From JAFGRU01 sp016934985 (GTDB lineage: Bacteria > Desulfobacterota > Desulfuromonadia > Desulfuromonadales > JAAYDE01), in contig CAXXJQ010000008.1 of the NCBI GenBank assembly GCA_963665045.2, positions 1 through 64,000 on the forward strand: 64,000 bases of DNA, read 5' to 3'. The notes below the pieces were generated by a model. It was not told the DNA's origin, did not search any database, and was given only the letters and a program-made list of their open reading frames with translations. Of the stretch, positions 1 through 9,125 are shown piece after piece. The position numbers and the translations under genes were made by a program. Each line of letters starts with the position of its first letter. The first letter of the stretch is position 1.

Positions 1-57
1 CAATTATTAAGTATTTTTTTAATCTGTTATTTTCACGGACCATTTTGACGGGACTCC

Positions 58-791
58 ATGCAGGGAAAAAAGATAGCTTTAGTGACCGGGGCAAGTAAAG
101 GAATTGGTGCTGCCATTGCACGCGATCTTGCCGGTGACGGTTTTCATATCTGGATAAATTACCGGAGTGATCACGAACAGGCGGAGTCGGTGGCCGGGGA
201 AATCAGGCATGCCGGTGGGGACTGCACCCTGCTTCCTTTCGGATGTCGCAGACAGAGCCACAGTCCTGGAGGTGCTCGAGCCGTTGTTGGAGAAAGAGGT
301 TCCGGAAGTATTGGTAAAACAATGCCGGCTTCGCCAGGGACGGTATTCTGGGCGTTGATGAGTCCTGCGGACTGGCAAGACGTGCTCTCTGTTCATCTCA
401 ACGGTTTTTTCAATGTGACCAGAGTGGTTCTTGCCCGAATGATGAAAAAAAGGCGTGGGCGTATCATCAACATTGTCTCCACCTCGGGTGTAAACAGGAA
501 TAGCCGGACAGGTTAATTATTCGGCAGCCAAGGCCGGGTTGATTGGTGCCACCCGATCTCTGGCGGTTGAAGTCGCGAAGCGCAATATCCTGGTCAACGC
601 CGGTTTCTCCCGGTTTCATTGCCACGGAGATGACCCGTGATTTACCTAAGGAGCAGATACTTCCCATGATTCCTTTGGGGCGCATAGGTGAGCCTGAAGA
701 TGTCTCAGGGCTTGTCAGTTTCCTTTGTTCCGAGCGTGCCGGCTATATTACCGGGCAGGTTTTTGCTGTAAATGGTGGAACTCATACCTAG
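58..791 (+). pseudogene. FabG-type 3-oxoacyl-ACP reductase, reading frame broken by five +1 insertions
   Basis: This is a short-chain dehydrogenase that would reduce 3-oxoacyl-ACP with NADPH, the ketoreductase step of polyene elongation. The cofactor motif TGASKGIG is near residue 10, and the C-terminus ends in the family-typical ITGQVFAVNGG. The central motifs (an NNAG-like stretch and YSAAK) appear only after changing frame. Reading through requires removing one base at each of 241/242, 316-319, about 357, 492-494 and 602/603. All five are single-base insertions, four of them in short homopolymers. With those removed the protein is about 243 residues, normal for FabG. Either the gene is decayed or this edge of the assembly is poorly base-called. 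It lies 7 bp before the first ketosynthase. It is the only ketoreductase I see for the pathway, which argues for sequence error rather than real loss. Confidence 0.8.
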
Positions 792-798
792 ATAGAGG

Positions 799-2022
799 AT
801 GTCCTGTTTGTATAGAGTAGCTATTACTGGTGTAGGTATAACCTCGTGTTTGGGAAATGATCTGGCAACGGTAGGAGAAGCTCTACGCGAAGGCCGTTCA
901 GGAATAGTGACTGATTCTCAGCGTGTCAAGCTTGGTTTTCGCAGTCCGTTGACAGGGATCATTCAGAATTTCAATTATTCCATACTTACCCGCAAACAAC
1001 GAAAAACCATGCCCGATTTTGCGGTATGGGCTTATGCTGCCGCCCGTTCTGCCCTCGAAATGTCAGGTCTTGGCGAAGATGCCGTCCAGAATTCGCAGAC
1101 CGGGGTGATTTATGGATGTGATTCCAGCTGCGTCGCTGCTATTGAGCAGGTCGAAGATTTGCTGGCGCGGGGAGAGACCAAGGCAATTGGCAGTGGCCAG
1201 GTTTTCCGCTCGATGACGTCCTCAATCACCATGAATCTGAGCACCTTGTTCAAAACCAAAGGGGCTTGTTGGACGCTGAGTTCCGCATGTTCCAGCGGCG
1301 GCCATGCTGTTGGACAGGCTGCTGATTTAATTCGGCTGGGCCGCCAGGAGCGTATCATCTGCGGGGGGGCGCAAGAGATCACCTGGCAGTCAATGTGTAG
1401 TTTTGACGGCCTGGGAGCTTTTTCCACCCGGGTGGATGATCCGGCTGGCGCCTGTCGTCCTTTTGATAAAGAGCGGGATGGCCTGGTGCCGAGCGGCGGC
1501 GCTGCCGCCGTTATTCTCGAGCGCTTTGATCTTGCTGAACAGCGTGGTGCGAAAATTCTTGGCGAAGTACTGGGCTACGGCTTCTCCTCCGATGGGGCTC
1601 ATCTTTCCGTGCCGAGTGATGACGGTCTCTGCCGTGCCATGCAGGCTTCGCTGGATCAGAGTGGGCTGGAGGCCGGGGAAATTGACTACATTTGTGCCCA
1701 TGCCACCTCCACCCCGGTCGGGGATGCTATTGAAGCTATTAATATTAAAGAGGTTTTCGGTAAGAAAACGCCCTTGGTCTCTTCACTGAAGTCGATGACC
1801 GGCCATGAACTCTGGATGTCGGGTGCTTCCCAGGTGGTTTATTCGTGCATTATGGCCATGCAGGGATTCATTGCGCCCAATATTAATTTCTCTGATCCGA
1901 GTGAAGAATCTGCCAGTCTGAATATTATCAAAGAAACGGTTCCCCACCCACCGCGCAAGGTCTTATGCAATTCGGCCGGATTCGGTGGAACCAATTCAAC
2001 CCTAATTCTGGCTTTTTCCTGA
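799..2022 (+). CDS. beta-ketoacyl-ACP synthase (KS II/FabF type)
   Basis: A 407-residue thiolase-fold condensing enzyme that would extend the ACP-bound acyl chain by decarboxylative Claisen condensation. The catalytic triad is complete: Cys164 in SSACSSGG, His301 in AHATSTPVGD and His336 in SMTGHE. The second-His motif is GHELWMSGA rather than the usual GHTLGA of primary FabF, which marks it as a specialised KS. It resembles the extra KS found beside FabG in aryl polyene clusters (ApeR-like). That role is inferred from position, directly after the reductase and before an FAD enzyme and a second KS. The ATG at 799 follows a purine-rich stretch (gatagagg). Confidence 0.88.
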   Translation: MSCLYRVAITGVGITSCLGNDLATVGEALREGRSGIVTDSQRVKLGFRSPLTGIIQNFNYSILTRKQRKTMPDFAVWAYAAARSALEMSGLGEDAVQNSQTGVIYGCDSSCVAAIEQVEDLLARGETKAIGSGQVFRSMTSSITMNLSTLFKTKGACWTLSSACSSGGHAVGQAADLIRLGRQERIICGGAQEITWQSMCSFDGLGAFSTRVDDPAGACRPFDKERDGLVPSGGAAAVILERFDLAEQRGAKILGEVLGYGFSSDGAHLSVPSDDGLCRAMQASLDQSGLEAGEIDYICAHATSTPVGDAIEAINIKEVFGKKTPLVSSLKSMTGHELWMSGASQVVYSCIMAMQGFIAPNINFSDPSEESASLNIIKETVPHPPRKVLCNSAGFGGTNSTLILAFS

Positions 2023-2027
2023 AAATA

Positions 2028-3503
2028 ATGTCATATGATTCGATTATCATCGGGGCCGGTCTTTCAGGCCTGACCTGCGCTCTGCTGTTGGGCCGCAGCG
2101 GCAGGAAGGTCCTTGTCCTCGAGCAAAACGCCCATGTTGCTCCTTTGGTCAGAGGTTTCAACAGGAACGGTCTTTATTTTGACAGCGGATTCCATTATGC
2201 CGGCGGCTTGGGTGATGACGGGCCTTTAGACCTGTTTTTCCGCCATCTTGGCCTGGCGGGCAAGCTAAACCTGTTTCCATTTGCCCAGGATGGCTTTGAC
2301 GGCCTGCGGCTGTCGGCAACGGGTCAGGACTTTTTTCTGCCGGTTGGCCTGGCTAATATCGAGACGGTCCTGTCTGACAGGTTCCCGCAAGCCCGGGAAA
2401 AGATCTCTGCCTTTTTGCTGGAGGTCTCTTCCAGATGGCGGAATTTCCCCTATCTTGATCTGGACGTTGATCTCGCCGATTTCGGCATAAAAGTCGTTCA
2501 CGGAATGTCTCTGCAGGAACGCCTGCGGGAATTTGAGCCCTGGCCGCAATTGCAGGGCATTCTTTCCATGCATAGCCTGCTTTATGGCCTGCCTCCGGAA
2601 TCGGTTTCGGTTTCTTTCAATGCAGTGGTTGCAGGATCCTACTATCATTCTGCTCATGGGATTGTTGGTGGCGGGCGCAGCTTAATAAACGCTTTTCAGG
2701 ATCTGCTGGCAGAGGCCGATGTTGAAATTCTCTGTAACAAGGATGTTGCCGGTGTTTTGACCGGGAATCATGGCGTCTCCGGGGTGCGATTGACTTCCGG
2801 TGAGGAGTTCCCGGCCGGGGAAGTGGTAGCCACTTTGAATCCTGGTCTGCTTCCCCAGCTTTTTCCCCCTGGCACCTTCCGGCCGGCTTATTCCAAGCGC
2901 TTAATAAATTTACGACAGACCTCTTCGGCATATATCGGGTTTTTTCGCACCCGGGGAACGTCCGAGTTTTTGCGGGGACGCAATCTGTTTATCCAGTCCC
3001 ATCCGGGGATTTTCAACGGTTCTGCCGATCAGGCCCTGGAGGAACGATCTTTTTATGTGACTGGCGCTGACCAGGGCAGAAGTGGCGGAATAAACGGGGT
3101 GGTCTGTATTGTGCCGGCGCGTTATGATGAAGTGTCCTGCTGGCAGGCGCCGGGGCCGGGCCGTCCCGAGGGGTATATTGCCTGGAAAAAGGAAATTGGC
3201 GAGCGCTTGTTGACGATGTTAAAGAAGAGCTGTCCGGAGATTTCGGAGCCTGAGCTGGTCGAACTGGGAACTCCGCTGACTTTCTGCCGATATTCCCGGG
3301 CAAACGAAGGCGCTGTTTATGGTACAGGTCATTGGCTCGGGCAATATAATCCTCATCCGGCGACCCGTCTTCCCGGACTTTTCCTTTCCGGCCAGGCAGT
3401 CACTGCACCCGGCCTTTTGGGTGCCATAACGGCTGCCTACCTGACTTGCGGGTCGATTCTCGGGCACGAGCATTTGCGTGGAGAATTAAGAACATGCCGT
3501 TAG
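2028..3503 (+). CDS. FAD-dependent oxidoreductase, phytoene desaturase/retinol saturase-like
   Basis: This 491-residue flavoprotein has an N-terminal Rossmann motif, GAGLSG (residues 9-14), an acidic residue ending beta-2 (VLVLEQN), and a C-terminal CrtI-like segment near LFLSGQAVTAPGLLGA that completes the FAD site. The family carries out desaturation, saturation or isomerisation of long polyene or isoprenoid chains. The ATG at 2028 was chosen because it lies 5 bp after the stop of the preceding KS; an upstream in-frame start would overlap that gene heavily. The last 10 bp overlap the next KS, so translation is probably coupled. In a cluster without carotenoid genes, the likely substrate is the ACP- or lipid-bound polyene. 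The reaction direction cannot be read from the sequence. Confidence 0.82.
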   Translation: MSYDSIIIGAGLSGLTCALLLGRSGRKVLVLEQNAHVAPLVRGFNRNGLYFDSGFHYAGGLGDDGPLDLFFRHLGLAGKLNLFPFAQDGFDGLRLSATGQDFFLPVGLANIETVLSDRFPQAREKISAFLLEVSSRWRNFPYLDLDVDLADFGIKVVHGMSLQERLREFEPWPQLQGILSMHSLLYGLPPESVSVSFNAVVAGSYYHSAHGIVGGGRSLINAFQDLLAEADVEILCNKDVAGVLTGNHGVSGVRLTSGEEFPAGEVVATLNPGLLPQLFPPGTFRPAYSKRLINLRQTSSAYIGFFRTRGTSEFLRGRNLFIQSHPGIFNGSADQALEERSFYVTGADQGRSGGINGVVCIVPARYDEVSCWQAPGPGRPEGYIAWKKEIGERLLTMLKKSCPEISEPELVELGTPLTFCRYSRANEGAVYGTGHWLGQYNPHPATRLPGLFLSGQAVTAPGLLGAITAAYLTCGSILGHEHLRGELRTCR

Positions 3504-4729
3504 CTTCAGTTGTCGTATCCGGAATTGGCATCATTTCGCCTTTGGGAAATAGTTTTCCTGAATTGATGGAAGGCTTGCAGGCCGGATGTTCCGGAGTTCG
3601 CATAATTCCCGGTCTTGAGAAGATTGGCGGTCTGCGGCCCCGCCTGGGGGCTGTTGTAAGCGGGGTCGACGAAAAAAAAATCCCCCGGAAATTTCGTCGC
3701 TCCATGTCGGCCATGTCGGTTTTTGCTTATTTGGCCAGTCAACAGGCCCTGGAAATGGCCGGCTATCCCGAAGGACAGCTGGGTTCGGGAGCTTTGGGGG
3801 TCATTATTGGCTCGACGCTGGGGAGTACCACCACCAGTGAGGATTTTTTTAAAGATTTTTTTCGTGATTACAGCCTGGAACGAATGAAAACGGGGCTGTT
3901 TTTTCGAATGATGGGCCACTCCTGTGCGGCAAATGTTGCCCAATCGCTGGGAATCACGGGTCGGGTCCTGGCTCCTTCCGCCGCTTGTGCAACAAGTTGT
4001 CAGGCGGTTGGTTACGCTTATGAGCAGATTGCCATGGGGCGTCAGGAGGCCATTCTCTGTGGAGGTGCCGACGAATTTCATCCCTTGACTGTGGCAACTT
4101 TTGATATTATGCATGCCGCTTCGACCGAATTCAATCTGCAGCCCGATGCCGCGCCGCGGCCCTTTGACAGCCTTCGGGACGGCATGGTTTGCGGTGAAGG
4201 CAGCGGGGTCCTGCTGTTGGAAAATAAAGAGTCCGCCCGGAAGCGTGGGGCGCGGATTCTGGCAGAAGTGGTGGGTTTTGCCACCACTTCCGACACTTCC
4301 AGTATTGCCAATCCCGATGTCGGAGCGATGGTCACCTGCATGCGCCTGGCCATGGAGGATGCCGGGTGCTCCGCAGAGGAAATTGATTATGTTAATGCGC
4401 ATGCCACTGGAACCATTCAGGGTGATAATGCCGAAGCGGAAGCGATCCGGCAGCTTTTCGGCGACAGGGTTCCGGTCAGCAGCCTGAAAGGGCACCTTGG
4501 CCATACCATGGCCGCCAGCGGAGCCATTGAACTTGCAGGGAGTATCGGCATGCTGCAGCATCAGGAATTGATCGCAACCCGCAACCTGGAGCAAGTTGAT
4601 GTGAACTGCGCCGGCATAAATTGTTTTCAGAAAAATCATTCCCAGCCGCTCAAGACCGTTCTGAAAAACAATTTTGCCATGGGTGGAATAAATTCAACAA
4701 TAATCTTAAAAGGATATCAGGATGACTGA
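3494..4729 (+). CDS. beta-ketoacyl-ACP synthase (KS II/FabF type)
   Basis: A 411-residue condensing enzyme with a full Cys-His-His triad: Cys165 in SAACATSC, His303 in NAHATGT and His337 in LKGHLGHTMAASGA. The last motif is close to canonical FabF, so this is the most FabF-like KS in the locus. The ATG at 3494 starts inside the end of the FAD enzyme gene (10 bp overlap). The stop overlaps the downstream ACP start by 8 bp, so the FAD enzyme, KS and ACP form a translationally coupled trio. It probably elongates chains carried on that ACP. It shares an unusual EDFF..F segment around residues 115-122 with the KS at 22508, suggesting the two are related paralogs. Confidence 0.88.
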   Translation: MPLASVVVSGIGIISPLGNSFPELMEGLQAGCSGVRIIPGLEKIGGLRPRLGAVVSGVDEKKIPRKFRRSMSAMSVFAYLASQQALEMAGYPEGQLGSGALGVIIGSTLGSTTTSEDFFKDFFRDYSLERMKTGLFFRMMGHSCAANVAQSLGITGRVLAPSAACATSCQAVGYAYEQIAMGRQEAILCGGADEFHPLTVATFDIMHAASTEFNLQPDAAPRPFDSLRDGMVCGEGSGVLLLENKESARKRGARILAEVVGFATTSDTSSIANPDVGAMVTCMRLAMEDAGCSAEEIDYVNAHATGTIQGDNAEAEAIRQLFGDRVPVSSLKGHLGHTMAASGAIELAGSIGMLQHQELIATRNLEQVDVNCAGINCFQKNHSQPLKTVLKNNFAMGGINSTIILKGYQDD

Positions 4730-4976
4730 GCAGGAAGTGATTGAGTTGATTGATTCAAGCCTTGCGGAGGAATTCGAGCTTGAACGTGCCGATATGGTTC
4801 CCGAGGCGAATCTTTATGAAGACCTGGGCCTGGACAGCCTTGATACGGTCGATATGGTGATTGTCCTGGAGAGTGCCTTCAATTTTAAAATTCGTGAAGA
4901 AGAAGCGGTTCGTGAAATCCGCACCCTTGGAGACATTCACCGTTTTGTCCTGAGTAAAGTCGAACAAAATTCATAA
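4722..4976 (+). CDS. acyl carrier protein
   Basis: An 84-residue acidic helical carrier protein. The phosphopantetheine attachment site is Ser39 in LGLDSLDTVDMV, the standard motif. It overlaps the upstream KS by 8 bp and is followed by a membrane acyltransferase and an aryl ligase, so it is a likely carrier of either the aryl starter or the growing chain. Three ACPs occur in the locus (also at 22260 and 29916). They differ clearly in the residues flanking the serine, which fits division of labour as in aryl polyene systems, where two ACPs are usual. Confidence 0.93.
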   Translation: MTEQEVIELIDSSLAEEFELERADMVPEANLYEDLGLDSLDTVDMVIVLESAFNFKIREEEAVREIRTLGDIHRFVLSKVEQNS

Positions 4977-4993
4977 AAACCAGGGACGTATCG

Positions 4994-5791
4994 ATGGCAA
5001 CCGATAGTCAGTGTGCAGCATCCGGCGGTTCTGCTGTATCAGCATTAAGCATTTTTTTGATGAATCTCTGGGCCTATCCGGCGCTGGTGCTTTGGACGTT
5101 CTTCGGCATTCTTGTCTTTCCATTTCTTTTCAGCGTCCTCTGGTTGTTTTTGCGCTGGCCGACAGGCCGCCTGACCCGCTGGTTTATCTGGATGTACGGG
5201 CGCGGCTGGCTCCTGCTGATGAGCCCATTTGTCCAGTTCCGGCGAGAGGATATGGAGGTGATCGGGAAGGGAAAGCCTTATCTGTTCACCGTTAACCACC
5301 TCTCATTTTTTGACACTTACTGCATGGGGCTGCTGCCTGTTTATGATGTCGTTTTTGCTGTCCGGTCCTGGCCCTTTCGCATGCTCTGGTATGGCAGCTT
5401 CATGCGTTTGGCCGAGTATCTGGATGTCGAAGGCGGCAGCCTGGAAGAGACCATCAGCAGAAGCAAAACTGTCTTTTCCGGGAATGGAACGGTTTTGTTT
5501 TTTCCTGAGGGACACCGCAGCCGGGATGGGCAGCTGCAACGTTTTTATTCCGGAGGATTCAATGTGGCGATTGCCGGCGGGGTGCCGATAATACCCCTGT
5601 GTATTACCGGCACCGACAGGCTCCTCCCCCCCGGGCGAAAACTGTTTCATCCCTGTCGTGTTCGCTTGAAAGCTTTGGAGCCGATTGATACCAGGGATTT
5701 TCGCGAAGAGAATGGCCATGTGCGATTGCGTAAACTTGTTAAAGAGCAGATGAGCGATGCTCTTGAAAAAATGCGTGCCGAGGAAGATTGA
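4994..5791 (+). CDS. lysophospholipid/1-acylglycerol-3-phosphate acyltransferase (PlsC-like)
   Basis: A 265-residue membrane acyltransferase. Hydrophobic segments lie around residues 22-57. The NHx4D catalytic motif is present as NHLSFFD (101-107), and the phosphate-binding motif is FFPEGHRSRDG (169-179). The family transfers acyl groups from acyl-ACP or acyl-CoA to glycerolipid acceptors at the inner membrane face. Aryl polyene clusters regularly encode such an acyltransferase, proposed to attach the polyene to its lipid anchor. That role is inferred here from its position between the ACP and the aryl ligase. Its stop codon overlaps the next gene's ATG by one base. Confidence 0.87.
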   Translation: MATDSQCAASGGSAVSALSIFLMNLWAYPALVLWTFFGILVFPFLFSVLWLFLRWPTGRLTRWFIWMYGRGWLLLMSPFVQFRREDMEVIGKGKPYLFTVNHLSFFDTYCMGLLPVYDVVFAVRSWPFRMLWYGSFMRLAEYLDVEGGSLEETISRSKTVFSGNGTVLFFPEGHRSRDGQLQRFYSGGFNVAIAGGVPIIPLCITGTDRLLPPGRKLFHPCRVRLKALEPIDTRDFREENGHVRLRKLVKEQMSDALEKMRAEED

Positions 5792-7107
5792 TGACTGTAT
5801 GTGAATCAAAGGGGCCGGACTTTGGCCAACCCGAGGAAATTGCGGGTAGGCAATTAATTCTTCTCCAGCGCCATTTATCTTATCTGCAACAGTTTTCTCC
5901 CTTTTACAAAGAGTTGTTTCGCCGGCACCATTTCACTCCTGAAGATTTCCGGTCGCTTGCCGACCTGGCCAAATTGCCCCTGGTTGGCAAAGCTGACCTG
6001 ACCGAGCGTAACCGGGACTTCCTGGCCGTTTCGGAAGAGGAAATCGTTGACATCTGCCAGACCTCGGGCACCACTGGAAACCCTGTCACCCTTTGGCAGA
6101 CGGAAGCTGATCTGCAACGCCTTGCCCGTAACGAACAGTTGGCTTTTTTCATCGCCGGAATAAAAAAATCAGACCGGGTCCTTATCGGTGCGGCTCTCGA
6201 CCGGGTTTTCATGGCGGGGCTTGCGTATTTCCTCGGGTTGCGGGAAATTGGCGCCACAGCGATCCGGGCAGGGTCCGGGCAGCCGGCCCTGGTGGCGGAA
6301 TTGATTCGCCGGCAACGGCCGAATGTGCTGGTCGGAGTGCCGAGTCTGCTTTTGGATCTGGCGCATTTTTTTGCTGAAAATGGGCAGAATCCTGGAGACC
6401 TTGGAGTCGAGAAACTGATTTGTATCGGCGAACCGGTTCGGGATGACGCATTGAATCTTTCGTCCCTGGGTTTGCTCCTTGAGGAAAACTGGCGGGCAAA
6501 AGTGCTTGGAACTTATGCCAGCACCGAGATGGCAACTTCTTTTGCCGATTGTACATATGGTTGCGGCGGGCATTTGCAGCCGGAGCTTATGGTGGTTGAG
6601 ATTGTTGATGATCAGGGCCGGCCGGTTGCCGACGGGGAAGTGGGGGAGGTCGTAGCCACGCCGCTGGGTGTCGCGGGGACGCCGCTGCTTCGTTATCGCA
6701 CGGGTGATGTCGCCCGTTTACACAGGGAAACTTGCCGTTGTGGCCGAAACACGCCGCGATTGGGGCCTATCCTCGGGCGTCGGGCCCAGATGCTGAAATG
6801 CCGCGGAGCCACTTTTTTCCCAGCTGCGATCGGAAGTGCTTTGCAGGAAGTAAAAGGCGTTCAGGGGCATTATCTCGAGGTTTATTCTGATTTTGATCTT
6901 TCCGACCGGCTTCGGGTCATCGTTGGGTCCGGCGATACGGGCCTGAATGCGAAGGCTATTGCTGAGCGGATTGCGGCGAAAACCCGGATCAAGCCGGAAG
7001 TGATCCTGGTCGCTCCTGAAAAGGTCAGGGAAAAAACCATCAGGCCCGATCAGCGAAAGCCGGTCACCTTTTTTGATTTCCGGGATCGTCATTCTGAACA
7101 GGAATAA
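5791..7107 (+). CDS. AMP-forming aryl acid:ACP/CoA ligase (phenylacetate-CoA ligase-like)
   Basis: A 438-residue adenylate-forming enzyme. The P-loop-like motif TSGTTGNP is at residues 91-98, the acceptor motif is GTYASTEMA, and the C-terminal part carries RYRTGDVA. At about 440 residues it matches PaaK-type ligases rather than long fatty-acid ligases. It would activate an aromatic acid as the acyl adenylate and load it onto an ACP, the starter step in aryl polyene and flexirubin synthesis. It is followed within 2 bp by an ammonia-lyase expected to make 4-coumarate, so 4-coumarate is the probable substrate. The ATG at 5791 overlaps the previous stop (TGATG), preferred over an in-frame TTG one codon earlier. 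Confidence 0.85.
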   Translation: MTVCESKGPDFGQPEEIAGRQLILLQRHLSYLQQFSPFYKELFRRHHFTPEDFRSLADLAKLPLVGKADLTERNRDFLAVSEEEIVDICQTSGTTGNPVTLWQTEADLQRLARNEQLAFFIAGIKKSDRVLIGAALDRVFMAGLAYFLGLREIGATAIRAGSGQPALVAELIRRQRPNVLVGVPSLLLDLAHFFAENGQNPGDLGVEKLICIGEPVRDDALNLSSLGLLLEENWRAKVLGTYASTEMATSFADCTYGCGGHLQPELMVVEIVDDQGRPVADGEVGEVVATPLGVAGTPLLRYRTGDVARLHRETCRCGRNTPRLGPILGRRAQMLKCRGATFFPAAIGSALQEVKGVQGHYLEVYSDFDLSDRLRVIVGSGDTGLNAKAIAERIAAKTRIKPEVILVAPEKVREKTIRPDQRKPVTFFDFRDRHSEQE

Positions 7108-7108
7108 T

Positions 7109-8698
7109 ATGGCTGAAAAAGAAACGGTTGTTCTAAATGGATGTGATCTGACCATTGACGATATTGTAGCCATTGGTGTCGGTGACAAGCAGGTCGCCCT
7201 GGATCCGCAGGCTGTTGAACGTTGCCTGGCAAGTCGTCGCTTTCTCGAAGAGGAAATCGCCGCGAAAAGGGTTATTTACGGGGTCAACACCTCCTTTGGG
7301 CCCATGTGCAACAAGATCATTGACGATCAGCAGATAGAGGCCTTGCAGGTCAATCTGATCCGCAGTCATGCTGCCGGTCTTGGTGATCCGCTCAAAGATT
7401 ATATGGCCATCGCTGTGATGGCCGTGCGTTTGAACACCCTTGTTAAAGGATTCAGCGGCGTACGGATCGAACTCCTTGAACATTTGCAGTGGCTTGTCAA
7501 TCAGCGGGTTGCCGCCTATATCCCTGAGATAGGGAGTGTTGGTGCATCTGGAGACCTCGTTCACCTGGCCCATCTGGCTCTGGCCGTTATCGGAGAGGGT
7601 AAGCTTTATTATCGCGGTGAATTGCGTGATGCAGAAGCCGTTTATAATGAACTCGGGCGGGGACCGATGATGCTGAGCTTCAAGGAAGGCATTGCCCTCA
7701 TGAATGGGACCAGTGCGATGACGGCACTGGCGGCATTCGCTATTTTCGGGGCTCGGAAATTACTGAATATTGCTTGTGTGACCGGTGCATTTGCCATGGA
7801 AATCTTCGGAGGGATAGACGATGCCTTCGATGAGGACCTTCATCTGGTCAAGCCGCATCAAGGTCAGGTGGCTGTGGCCAAGACGATTCGGAAGCTTTTC
7901 CAGGGCTCGGGGAATATCACCCTGCGTTCCGAAATGCATGATTTGATTCGCAGGCAAAAGTCGGATGAACCGGTCTTTGAAACCAGTATCAATGTGCAGG
8001 ATGTCTACTCGGTCCGGTGTACTCCACAGGTCCTGGCGCCTGTCGCCGAATCGATTGGTCTGGCGGAGAAGGTTGTGGAGACCGAAGCCAATTCTTCCAA
8101 TGACAACCCGATCGTTATTCCGGAAAAGAAAAAAATTATTCATGGAGGCAATTTTCACGGCCAGAGCATTGGTTTTATCATGGATACTCTCTGCATGGCT
8201 GTAACCACTTTATGCAATCTGTCGGAACGGCGTATCAACAAGTTCCTTGACCGGAATCTCAATGAAGGTTTGCCGGAATTTCTCATCCCCGGTCCCGTGG
8301 GTCTGACCATGGGTTTCATGGGGGCGCAGTACCTGGCGACATCAGCTACCGCCGAGAACCGTCAGTTGGCTAACCCCGTCAGTACCAATTCCATCAGTTG
8401 CAATGCTTCCAATCAGGATGTCGTCAGCATGGGAACGGTTGCGGCGAGGAAAGCCTTTAAATCTGTGAGCCTTGCCAAGCATATTGTTACTCTGGAGATT
8501 CTTGCCGATTTGCAGGCCCTGGCGTTTCGTAATGCCGATAAGTTGGGGCACGGCACCGGAAAAATTTATCGGATTCTGAATCAGGATTTCTCCGTTTATG
8601 ACAATCGGAGAATTTTTCATGACGATCTGGTGATTTTCCGGAAACTTCTTTTCTCCAGTCAGCTGTTTGATGATTTGTCAATTTACTGGGATGAGTAA
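7109..8698 (+). CDS. aromatic amino acid ammonia-lyase (HAL/TAL family), probable tyrosine ammonia-lyase
   Basis: A 529-residue lyase that eliminates ammonia from an aromatic amino acid using the MIO cofactor. MIO forms from Ala146-Ser147-Gly148 in GSVGASGDLVHL. The catalytic Tyr57 lies in VIYGVNT. The substrate-selectivity region reads NLIRSHAAG, with His87 as in histidine and tyrosine lyases. By recall, the overall sequence resembles Flavobacterium flexirubin-cluster tyrosine ammonia-lyases (NLIRSH, FGPM, GGNFHG and ATSTTAE-like blocks) more than HutH. No other histidine-utilisation gene is nearby. It sits between an aryl ligase and a dehydratase, so its product is probably 4-hydroxycinnamate for starter loading. 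The ATG at 7109 follows an AGGAATA element just past the ligase stop. Confidence 0.88.
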   Translation: MAEKETVVLNGCDLTIDDIVAIGVGDKQVALDPQAVERCLASRRFLEEEIAAKRVIYGVNTSFGPMCNKIIDDQQIEALQVNLIRSHAAGLGDPLKDYMAIAVMAVRLNTLVKGFSGVRIELLEHLQWLVNQRVAAYIPEIGSVGASGDLVHLAHLALAVIGEGKLYYRGELRDAEAVYNELGRGPMMLSFKEGIALMNGTSAMTALAAFAIFGARKLLNIACVTGAFAMEIFGGIDDAFDEDLHLVKPHQGQVAVAKTIRKLFQGSGNITLRSEMHDLIRRQKSDEPVFETSINVQDVYSVRCTPQVLAPVAESIGLAEKVVETEANSSNDNPIVIPEKKKIIHGGNFHGQSIGFIMDTLCMAVTTLCNLSERRINKFLDRNLNEGLPEFLIPGPVGLTMGFMGAQYLATSATAENRQLANPVSTNSISCNASNQDVVSMGTVAARKAFKSVSLAKHIVTLEILADLQALAFRNADKLGHGTGKIYRILNQDFSVYDNRRIFHDDLVIFRKLLFSSQLFDDLSIYWDE

Positions 8699-9123
8699 TG
8701 CAAGAGTTGACCCTTCCAATGAATGCCGAAGAGCTGATGCCTCATCGCCTGCCGATGCGTCTCGTCGACCAGGTGCTTGAGGTTGAAGACGGCAAAGGAG
8801 TCATCAAGGCGCTTGTCCGGAGCGACTGCTTTCTGGTTGATGAGGCGGGCCGGTTGGAAGATAGTGCCCTGATCGAGCTTCTTGCTCAAAGCTTTGCAGC
8901 CTTGAAGGGTTATCGTGATCGCAGGGATGGAAAGCCGGTCCGGCAGGGTTTTCTAGTCGGAATCAAGAATTTTGCCCGGCTGAAGAGTGTGCAGGCCGGA
9001 GATCTTTTGCGGATTGAAATATGTACAATTGCTGAGCTGAACGATTTCGCTGTCGCAGATGGGAAAATCTGGTGCGACAACGAGCTGTCCGCCCATGGTG
9101 AAATCAAGGTTTGGATAAAATAA
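8698..9123 (+). CDS. 3-hydroxyacyl-ACP dehydratase, hotdog fold (ApeP-like)
   Basis: A 141-residue single-hotdog protein. It opens with the PHRxPMRLVD motif (His16) and has ALIELLAQSFAALKGY (residues 57-72), which places Glu60 and Gln64 on the central helix as in FabZ-like dehydratases of aryl polyene clusters. It would remove water from 3-hydroxyacyl-ACP to give the trans double bond of each polyene unit. The ATG shares its A with the TAA of the ammonia-lyase, so the genes are coupled. A second dehydratase of a different subtype is at 12810; aryl polyene pathways typically use a pair. Confidence 0.83.
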   Translation: MQELTLPMNAEELMPHRLPMRLVDQVLEVEDGKGVIKALVRSDCFLVDEAGRLEDSALIELLAQSFAALKGYRDRRDGKPVRQGFLVGIKNFARLKSVQAGDLLRIEICTIAELNDFAVADGKIWCDNELSAHGEIKVWIK

Positions 9124-9125
9124 AA

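Noticed and set aside
3506..4639. A 377-codon minus-strand frame opposite the second ketosynthase
   Set aside because: The plus strand has a complete ketosynthase with catalytic motifs; the minus frame has no recognisable domain.
7109..8698. Histidine ammonia-lyase (HutH) of histidine breakdown
   Set aside because: The protein resembles flexirubin-cluster tyrosine ammonia-lyases more than HutH, lies beside an aryl ligase, and no other hut gene is present.
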